Shown here piece by piece: positions 7,110 through 11,178 of a DNA stretch of 13,384 bases. The position numbers and the translations under genes are program-made. The notes beneath the pieces are model-generated. The model ran no database searches. It had not been told where the DNA came from and worked only from the letters and a program-made list of their open reading frames with translations. The stretch is from Damh-18 sp036275695 (GTDB lineage Bacteria; Patescibacteriota; Minisyncoccia; Phycocordibacterales; UBA918): NCBI GenBank assembly GCA_036275695.1, contig DASUDI010000031.1:1-13384 (forward strand). The letters run 5' to 3'. The number at the start of each line of letters is the position of its first letter. The first letter of the stretch is position 1.

Positions 7110-7115
7110 ATTATA
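7110..7115 (-). promoter_or_regulatory. -10 box of the sigma/DUF5667 operon
   Basis: A consensus TATAAT on minus, 9 nt upstream of the preferred ATG. The predicted transcript has a leader of only about 2 nt. No canonical -35 is visible, so an alternative -35 read by the sigma factor itself (autoregulation) is possible. Confidence 0.5.
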
Positions 7116-7195
7116 AACGATGACGGTAGAAAAACCCACTTCTTTCATGGAGATAGGTGTTTTATGGTGTTTTATGCTACGTGCGCGCGCTTTTG

Positions 7196-7240
7196 GCATA
7201 CAGTGGCGTGATTTTCGGGGAAAATCGCGCCACTGTATGC
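7196..7240. repeat. Long 20-bp inverted repeat between hydrolase and sigma genes
   Basis: The arms 7196-7215 and 7221-7240 pair over 20 bp (one G-T wobble) around a 5-nt CGGGG loop (CCCCG on minus). No T tract follows on either strand. It lies 22 nt after the hydrolase stop and about 95 nt before the sigma start. Confidence 0.85.
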
Positions 7241-7262
7241 TCCCCACACACCTCTCTCAACC

Positions 7263-7874
7263 CTACCACTCACGTATATGTGCCACCAATTCAGGAAACT
7301 CAGCACTGAGAAAATGACCCCCATCCTCAAATGACCATAATGTTGCCTGAGGTATTGCGTGTGCGTATTTCTCTGCGTGCGCAAAGGGCACCACAGGATC
7401 GTCCTTTGCATGTAAAATATATATATTTTTCAAGTTTTTCTGCATATTTCCAAGCATTGAGGCATCAAAAGCAAAATCTCCCCCATCTTCGCCATTAAAA
7501 TCATCGGGTTCAAATGGCGCGGCACAGAGATATAGCGCATGAACGGTTATGGGCATCACATTCTCAGTAAGATATTTTGCGAGGAAATAACCGCCCAGTG
7601 AGTGCCCTACGAGGATCACTCCGTTATGAAGAAACTCGAAATACCGCTCAAACCACAACTTCCACTCCTCATAGTGTGCATTTGCGCTATTTGGCATGGC
7701 TGGGTAATACACCTCATGGGTATCATGTAACTCAGTACGCAATGTATCTTTCCAGCGCTTTTTGGGCTGCTCATCCAAAGGATCGTCAATCGGTTTTCTT
7801 TTCAAATACTCAATGAACGCATCATATGCTGAGAATGCGGTACCGCCATGAATAAATACAATTTGTTTTTTCAT
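7263..7874 (-). CDS. RBBP9/YdeN-like alpha/beta serine hydrolase
   Basis: A 203-residue alpha/beta hydrolase. It begins with the strand MKKQIVFIHGG (oxyanion-region HGG) and has the nucleophile elbow GHSLGG with S92. An acid residue lies in HAKDDPVVPF (D158 or D159), and the catalytic His is H187 in DGGHF. Size and the DDPVVP/GGHF pattern match the RBBP9/YdeN family of small serine hydrolases, whose substrates are mostly unknown. The frame runs upstream to an ATG at 7952, but that part overlaps the corA coding sequence and is not hydrolase-like. The start at 7874 lies 2 nt after the corA stop (TAAGTATG), implying one operon with coupled translation. The gene is followed by the long hairpin at 7196-7240. 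Confidence 0.88.
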   Translation of the reverse strand: MKKQIVFIHGGTAFSAYDAFIEYLKRKPIDDPLDEQPKKRWKDTLRTELHDTHEVYYPAMPNSANAHYEEWKLWFERYFEFLHNGVILVGHSLGGYFLAKYLTENVMPITVHALYLCAAPFEPDDFNGEDGGDFAFDASMLGNMQKNLKNIYILHAKDDPVVPFAHAEKYAHAIPQATLWSFEDGGHFLSAEFPELVAHIREW

Positions 7875-7876
7875 AC

Positions 7877-8803
7877 TTAGAGCCATCGATTGTGGACAAA
7901 AAAGCGTATGGTCACCGTCACCACACCCGCAATGAATATGAGCACGAACCAAAAACCATAGGGATTTTCTTGTAGTGGTACCGGGACATTCATACCAAAC
8001 AGAGATGCGATAAGGGTGGGTATCGTAAGAATAATCGTGAACGCTGTGAGCATACGAATAGTACCATTGAGCTTTTGAGTGAGCACCGCCTCACTTGCGC
8101 TTCGAATGTTCTGGATAGTCTTTAAAATCGCCTTTGTGGTATCCACAATCTGTGTGCCGCTAATGAGCACATCGTCTAATAATTCCCTATCATCCTCAAA
8201 CATCTGGATATAATTTCCTTTCGTAAGTTGCTGAAGCCATGCATTCGTCGGCAAGAGTGTCGATAAAATTTCATTTAACTCTTGTTCAAAATATACCAAT
8301 CGCTGTATATCACGACCACTGATATTTCTGACGCGATTAACATCTCGATATACTGATTTACGCACAACGTTAAGCGCCTTACTATAATCCGCGGCGATTG
8401 CCATCATGATTTCAAGGAAAAAATGTGTTCTATTTTTCGTCAAAAATTGACGGTTTCCATCTACAAAAGAGTTTAAAAAAGGAACTTCATGATTTGCGAT
8501 AGTAACAATGAATGAAGCGCCCAGCACTATCAAAAGTGGTGATGTTTCTGTATCAATATGCTCATTGCCGTTAATAAAGCGGGTAAAAAAATACGTTATC
8601 GTACCATCCTGTTCAAATCGTGGGATTTCATAGTCGTCCTTAATATCATTGACAATTGATTCTTCAAGTCCAAAGTGGGAAATGAGGTACATGAAGTCGT
8701 CACTTGTTGGAGCGACCACATGCGTCCACGCACCATCAATAGGGCTATCAATGACAGCCATTCCCTGCTCCCCTCCCTTTCGTGCGATATAGTGCGTAAT
8801 CAT
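7877..8803 (-). CDS. corA: CorA-family magnesium/divalent cation transporter
   Basis: CorA proteins are pentameric channels for Mg2+ (some for Co2+ or Ni2+) in the cytoplasmic membrane. This 308-residue protein shows the family plan. A cytoplasmic N-terminal alpha/beta domain is followed by a long helix region (about 125-245). Two C-terminal membrane segments (about 251-270 and 283-303) are separated by the signature GMN (270-272). The tail is short and basic (FFVHNRWL), as expected. The first residues (ITHYIARKGGEQG) are compatible with the chosen ATG. An extended -10, TGTTATTAT, ends 9 nt before it, so the leader would be about 2 nt. The gene is the first of a two-gene unit with the serine hydrolase. 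Confidence 0.93.
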   Translation of the reverse strand: MITHYIARKGGEQGMAVIDSPIDGAWTHVVAPTSDDFMYLISHFGLEESIVNDIKDDYEIPRFEQDGTITYFFTRFINGNEHIDTETSPLLIVLGASFIVTIANHEVPFLNSFVDGNRQFLTKNRTHFFLEIMMAIAADYSKALNVVRKSVYRDVNRVRNISGRDIQRLVYFEQELNEILSTLLPTNAWLQQLTKGNYIQMFEDDRELLDDVLISGTQIVDTTKAILKTIQNIRSASEAVLTQKLNGTIRMLTAFTIILTIPTLIASLFGMNVPVPLQENPYGFWFVLIFIAGVVTVTIRFFVHNRWL

Positions 8804-8812
8804 GAGATATAT

Positions 8813-8821
8813 ATAATAACA
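8813..8821 (-). promoter_or_regulatory. Extended -10 of corA
   Basis: TGTTATTAT on minus, 9 nt before the ATG and within an AT-rich stretch that also offers TATATA. There is no Shine-Dalgarno sequence between it and the start. Confidence 0.5.
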
Positions 8822-8936
8822 AAAAATTAAATGTGCCGTCTCGCTTTTTTTACAATAAATGTTATTATCGTGAGCATTGTTGTAACAAATTGCATGTCGC
8901 TACGCAAGAAACACGCATGAACAACAAAAAATACAT

Positions 8937-9007
8937 CGGGGTGTAGCATAATGGTAGTGTACGCGGTTTGGGACCGTGAGGCCCGGGTTCGATTCCCGGC
9001 TCCCCGA
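8937..9007 (+). tRNA. trnP-UGG: tRNA-Pro (anticodon UGG)
   Basis: Plus-strand 71-nt cloverleaf. The acceptor is CGGGGTG/CTCCCCG with one T-T mismatch (8942 with 9001). The D arm is GCAT/GTGT with AATGGTA loop. The anticodon stem CGCGG/CCGTG has loop TTTGGGA, giving anticodon TGG at 8969-8971 and G37 as expected for Pro. The T arm is CCGGG-TTCGATT-CCCGG and the discriminator is A9007. CCA is not encoded. Confidence 0.95.
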
Positions 9008-9108
9008 CAAAAACTTTTCACCCTTGCTAGTACTAAACAGAATCTGAGACTAAACACACCTATTCAATAAATAGGCATTTAACATACACCATGAAAATAA
9101 TCATCTGT

Positions 9109-9124
9109 TGTTCCACGTGAAACG
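9109..9124. promoter_or_regulatory. parS-like site 1 (ParB-binding palindrome)
   Basis: TGTTCCACGTGAAACG matches the parS consensus TGTTNCACGTGAAACA at 15 of 16 positions. Intergenic, between tRNA-Pro and yraN. Confidence 0.8.
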
Positions 9125-9132
9125 TTTATGCC

Positions 9133-9148
9133 AGTTTCATATGAAACA
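9133..9148. promoter_or_regulatory. parS-like site 2
   Basis: AGTTTCATATGAAACA keeps both GTTTCA/TGAAAC arms but has TA instead of CG at the centre. Centre 24 bp from site 1. Confidence 0.6.
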
Positions 9149-9200
9149 TACGGGAACAACACACACGATAACGTTACACAAAATTTGCTATTTCCTCATA

Positions 9201-9216
9201 AGTTTCACATGAAACA
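9201..9216. promoter_or_regulatory. parS-like site 3
   Basis: AGTTTCACATGAAACA, 14 of 16 against TGTTTCACGTGAAACA. Intergenic, 22 bp beyond the yraN stop. Confidence 0.65.
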
Positions 9217-9237
9217 CCTTTCCAACAAATAATTAGA

Positions 9238-9633
9238 CTATTCGATAATAATATTTTCAATTCTTGTAATCGAGGCCAGCTTTTCACGTGGAACAATTCG
9301 TACCGCAAACACATCTATTTGCCACTCGCCTAGATACTCATTTTCTTGCAACCACACCTCAATGACTCGTGATAGTTTCCTTAATTTATGATGATGCACA
9401 TTTTCTTCTGGTCTCCATGTTTCACGTGAAATACGGTCAAAATCTGACCTTGTTTCATATGAAACAGTCTTAACCTCGATAAAATGTACTTTACCACCTG
9501 TTTCACGTGCAACAATATCAATTTCGCCGTACTTTTTTCGATAATTTCTTATCAAAATGCTGTACCCATGAGAAACACACCACTGTGAAGCAACATTTTC
9601 ACCAATAAAACCGATCTCATTATGCCTTGCCAT
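9238..9633 (-). CDS. yraN: YraN/UPF0102 family, predicted endonuclease-like protein
   Basis: A 131-residue protein of the YraN (UPF0102) family, which has a restriction-endonuclease-like fold. It is of uncertain function, possibly Holliday-junction or DNA-repair related. The family motifs are present: GENVA (11-15), GEIDIVARE with E37 and D39, and FIEVKT with E53 and K55, the presumed metal-binding active-site residues. Length is typical. Four parS-like palindromes lie inside the coding sequence, all in one codon phase, and are read as VARET (41-45), VSYET (57-61), ISRET (68-72) and VPREK (114-118). A further palindrome (site 8) lies between the promoter and the ATG, so ParB binding could affect its expression. 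No Shine-Dalgarno sequence is seen. Confidence 0.9.
   Translation of the reverse strand: MARHNEIGFIGENVASQWCVSHGYSILIRNYRKKYGEIDIVARETGGKVHFIEVKTVSYETRSDFDRISRETWRPEENVHHHKLRKLSRVIEVWLQENEYLGEWQIDVFAVRIVPREKLASITRIENIIIE
9280..9295. promoter_or_regulatory. parS-like site 4 (inside yraN)
   Basis: On minus it reads TGTTCCACGTGAAAAG, matching TGTTNCACGTGAAACA at 14 of 16. It encodes VPREK. Confidence 0.6.
9418..9433. promoter_or_regulatory. parS-like site 5 (inside yraN)
   Basis: TGTTTCACGTGAAATA, 15 of 16 against the consensus. It encodes ISRET on minus. Confidence 0.8.
9451..9466. promoter_or_regulatory. parS-like site 6 (inside yraN)
   Basis: TGTTTCATATGAAACA is a perfect palindrome differing from parS only in the two central bases. 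It encodes VSYET on minus. Confidence 0.65.
9499..9514. promoter_or_regulatory. parS-like site 7 (inside yraN)
   Basis: On minus it reads TGTTGCACGTGAAACA, a full match to the degenerate consensus TGTTNCACGTGAAACA. It encodes VARET. Confidence 0.85.
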
Positions 9634-9635
9634 AT

Positions 9636-9651
9636 AGTTTCATGTGAAACT
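9636..9651. promoter_or_regulatory. parS-like site 8 (yraN leader)
   Basis: AGTTTCATGTGAAACT keeps both arms (GTTTCA/TGAAAC). It lies directly upstream of the yraN ATG and covers the predicted transcription start. Confidence 0.6.
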
Positions 9652-9652
9652 A

Positions 9653-9661
9653 ATCATAACA
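9653..9661 (-). promoter_or_regulatory. Extended -10 of yraN
   Basis: TGTTATGAT on minus; the predicted start (about 9646) falls inside parS-like site 8. Confidence 0.45.
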
Positions 9662-9681
9662 ACAACGTTTCGTATACTTAG

Positions 9682-9697
9682 TGTTTCACGTGAAACA
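9682..9697. promoter_or_regulatory. parS site 9, exact consensus
   Basis: TGTTTCACGTGAAACA is a 16 of 16 match to the classical ParB-binding site and a perfect palindrome. Intergenic, at the edge of the AT-rich region that leads to the DnaA boxes. Confidence 0.92.
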
Positions 9698-9765
9698 TAA
9701 TTGAAATATGGCTATTTAAAAGTTTTTATTAATACTAAGTATCTAAGCCGTTATTTAAGGACATG

Positions 9766-9774
9766 TGTGCATTA
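9766..9774 (-). promoter_or_regulatory. DnaA-box-like site (8 of 9)
   Basis: On minus it reads TAATGCACA, one mismatch from TTATNCACA, 21 bp from the next box. Confidence 0.35.
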
Positions 9775-9786
9775 AGGTCGTGTCCG

Positions 9787-9795
9787 TTATGCACA
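9787..9795 (+). promoter_or_regulatory. DnaA box (TTATNCACA match)
   Basis: TTATGCACA fits the consensus TTATNCACA at every position. Confidence 0.55.
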
Positions 9796-9806
9796 TATCC
9801 CCGTGT

Positions 9807-9815
9807 TTATCCACA
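9807..9815 (+). promoter_or_regulatory. DnaA box, exact TTATCCACA
   Basis: TTATCCACA is the exact high-affinity consensus, 20 bp from the preceding box in the same orientation. Confidence 0.65.
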
Positions 9816-9912
9816 TTTTTTAGCATTCGATCGTGCTTATGTGTCCATGTCCTTTATATGAAACTGATGTCTTTTACTGCGTTATGGTATACGTCTTCGA
9901 TTCACCAATAAT

Positions 9913-9937
9913 AAAAAATCCCTGCTTGGGATTTTTT
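9913..9937. terminator. Terminator after tRNA-Gly(GCC)
   Basis: AAAAAATCCC pairs with GGGATTTTTT around TGCTT, giving 10 bp with T tracts on both strands. It lies 16 nt beyond the encoded CCA of the minus-strand tRNA. Confidence 0.85.
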
Positions 9938-9952
9938 TGTTTACTTCAATTT

Positions 9953-10026
9953 TGGTGCGGCCAGGGAGAATCGAACTCCCGACTCATCCTTGGCAAGGAC
10001 GCATTATACCACTTAACCATGGCCGC
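9953..10026 (-). tRNA. trnG-GCC: tRNA-Gly (anticodon GCC), CCA encoded
   Basis: Minus-strand cloverleaf. The acceptor is GCGGCCA/TGGCCGC, the anticodon stem CGTCC/GGATG has loop TTGCCAA (anticodon GCC, complement at 9992-9994), and the T loop is TTCGATT. The discriminator A is followed by an encoded CCA (complement at 9953-9955), unlike the other two tRNAs here. Its 5' end is only 3 nt after the stop codon of the upstream HTH gene, so it is likely cut from a shared transcript by RNase P. Confidence 0.97.
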
Positions 10027-10029
10027 ATA

Positions 10030-10707
10030 TTAACTTTTTAGGTCTTGTTGCAGAATTTCAATCCAAACATTCAAGGTATACTTCAAAACTGCGCCTCCGA
10101 TTATAGTATTTCCAACACCAAAACGCAATCTTTTAGTTGTGTTCTTACCAGGTACGATGTGGTATGTTCCAAATTGGTGCACGGGTATATTAAGCGCGCT
10201 CGACCATGAGCGCGTACACATAAGTGGATCATGAGCTGGGTACAACAGGAGCCACGTGCGTATTTTTTCACGTGGAACACCAAGATAGGTGCACGCGAAA
10301 TCAATCATTATTCGATGAGACGGTTGCCTTGAGCTTGAAAAACGTATATTCTGCGCGCTTTCTGCATCTCCCTGAGTTAGATAAACAGAAAGTCCCGCTA
10401 TAAAAAGTGGGTCCTTTTTATAATGACGATATTCGATTTCTGCGGTACGTCTAACGTTTGCGTACATCTTCATAAGCTGATTAGAGCGTGCCTTATTGAG
10501 CAGGGAAACACGTTTCCCATTCTCCTTAGTTGCGCGATCTGAATTTCTTTTTGTCACCTCTTGTGACCATGTTTCATGTGAAAACCAACCTGAAATGGTG
10601 CTTTTTGAAGCACCCACCATATGCGCAATTTCGCGATAGGTAAATCCTCGCTTGCGTAGACGTACTGCTTCTTCATAACGTTCTGTTTTTTTCTTTTTTT
10701 GTACCAT
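10030..10707 (-). CDS. Helix-turn-helix protein with possible LAGLIDADG-like C-terminal domain
   Basis: A 225-residue basic protein. Residues 8-42 form a clear helix-turn-helix of the resolvase/transposase type (EAVRLRKRGFTYREIAHMVG, then ASKSTISGWF). The C-terminal part (about 100-222) has GLSVYLTQGDAES, IRFSSSRPS-like and SSALNIPVHQF segments. These resemble the single-chain LAGLIDADG-like fold seen in WhiA-related and homing-endonuclease-derived DNA-binding proteins. That match is by eye and only moderate. The likely role is sequence-specific DNA binding; a homing enzyme is possible. Two parS-like palindromes lie in the coding sequence (FSHET 42-46, VPREK 144-148). A TATAAT/TATAAC box lies 6-11 nt before the ATG. 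The gene ends 3 nt before tRNA-Gly(GCC). Confidence 0.7.
   Translation of the reverse strand: MVQKKKKTERYEEAVRLRKRGFTYREIAHMVGASKSTISGWFSHETWSQEVTKRNSDRATKENGKRVSLLNKARSNQLMKMYANVRRTAEIEYRHYKKDPLFIAGLSVYLTQGDAESAQNIRFSSSRQPSHRIMIDFACTYLGVPREKIRTWLLLYPAHDPLMCTRSWSSALNIPVHQFGTYHIVPGKNTTKRLRFGVGNTIIGGAVLKYTLNVWIEILQQDLKS
10264..10279. promoter_or_regulatory. parS-like site 10 (inside HTH gene)
   Basis: On minus it reads TGTTCCACGTGAAAAA, 14 of 16 against TGTTNCACGTGAAACA. It encodes VPREK. Confidence 0.6.
10570..10585. promoter_or_regulatory. parS-like site 11 (inside HTH gene)
   Basis: TGTTTCATGTGAAAAC, 13 of 16 against the consensus. It encodes FSHET on minus. This is the rightmost member of the cluster. 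Confidence 0.5.
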
Positions 10708-10713
10708 AGTATG

Positions 10714-10724
10714 GTTATATTATA
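10714..10724 (-). promoter_or_regulatory. -10 region of the HTH gene
   Basis: TATAATATAAC on minus offers TATAAT (11 nt before the ATG) or TATAAC (6 nt before it). Either gives a leader of 0-5 nt. Confidence 0.5.
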
Positions 10725-10789
10725 TACTACGCCATGGGTTCATTTTAGCCCAACGCACATTCTGGTGTGCATAATCGCTTCATCATTAA

Positions 10790-10813
10790 AAATACCTGAA
10801 CTGTCAGGCATTT
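10790..10813 (-). terminator. Terminator of the cupin gene
   Basis: On minus, AAATGCCTGA pairs with TCAGGTATTT (one G-U that is only stable on this strand) around CAGT, followed by a short T-rich run. It lies 32 nt past the cupin stop. Confidence 0.65.
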
Positions 10814-10844
10814 CGGTCACATCTCCATATGTAGCAGCGCGAGG

Positions 10845-11114
10845 TTACCGTTCACCCACAATATACTTAGATCCAACAGGTCCCACAGAGTATGAGTAGG
10901 GGACGTGCGCGGGTATCACACAGACATCACCCGTAAAAAGAGTGCGCATATCTTCGCCCATAAGAATCTTAATACTGCCTTCTATAACAACGAGTGTGGT
11001 GTCAGTCACACGTGTTTGCGAAGCATGGCTCGCGCGCGCATCTTCAAACATTTCGTATACACTCGCGTACCCTTCGTGTTCTAGCTTTTGAATATAACGC
11101 TCAGAAAGTTCCAT
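10845..11114 (-). CDS. Small cupin-domain protein
   Basis: An 89-residue single-domain cupin. Conserved beta-barrel segments are clear: TTLVVIEGSIKI (39-50, with E45), then GDVCVIPAHVPYSYSVG (62-78) and the end GSKYIVGER. The second motif normally carries a metal-binding His after the Pro; here that position is Tyr (Y73 in PYSYS). The first motif has a single His (H30) rather than HxH. The barrel is therefore probably metal-poor and may act as a small-molecule binding or sensing protein rather than an enzyme. The start is supported by an extended -10 (TGATATACT) ending 6 nt before the ATG. It lies 64 nt downstream of copB on the same strand but has its own promoter. Confidence 0.8.
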   Translation of the reverse strand: MELSERYIQKLEHEGYASVYEMFEDARASHASQTRVTDTTLVVIEGSIKILMGEDMRTLFTGDVCVIPAHVPYSYSVGPVGSKYIVGER

Positions 11115-11120
11115 ACATTA

Positions 11121-11129
11121 AGTATATCA
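11121..11129 (-). promoter_or_regulatory. Extended -10 of the cupin gene, leaderless layout
   Basis: TGATATACT on minus, then 6 nt (TAATGT), then the ATG. The predicted start is at the initiation codon. Confidence 0.6.
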
Positions 11130-11178
11130 AACTACGTGAATGTGATGAACTATCAGTACTATCGGGAGATGGTATATA

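Larger units (their letters stand above)
9698..9830. other. Candidate replication origin: AT-rich stretch plus DnaA boxes
   Basis: The 9657-9952 gap has no gene. Within it, 9698-9760 is very AT-rich and could be a DNA-unwinding element. It is followed by three DnaA-box-like sequences at 9766-9774, 9787-9795 and 9807-9815, spaced 21 and 20 bp. An exact parS lies immediately to the left. No dnaA or dnaN is in view, so this is a candidate only. A plasmid-like or secondary centromere region is the alternative. Confidence 0.45.

Noticed and set aside
7101..7247. Longer N-terminus of the sigma factor from an ATG at 7247
   Set aside because: The extra 49 residues are low-complexity and basic, cross the long hairpin, and a TATAAT lies downstream of that ATG; the start at 7100 fits better.
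8827..9057. A 76-codon minus-strand frame over tRNA-Pro
   Set aside because: It contains the GNRTRASRS-type peptide that arises from reading a tRNA gene backwards.
9851..9866. TCCTTTATATGAAACT-like half site as a twelfth parS
   Set aside because: Only one arm is kept; with several mismatches it is not distinguishable from chance.
9833..10033. A 66-codon plus-strand frame over tRNA-Gly(GCC)
   Set aside because: It crosses a terminator and reads the tRNA antisense (GQGESNSRL-type peptide).
9109..10585. Reading the repeated palindromes as a CRISPR array or transposon ends
   Set aside because: Spacing is irregular (24 to 582 bp), the repeats are 16-bp palindromes lying partly inside genes, and there is no cas gene or transposase.
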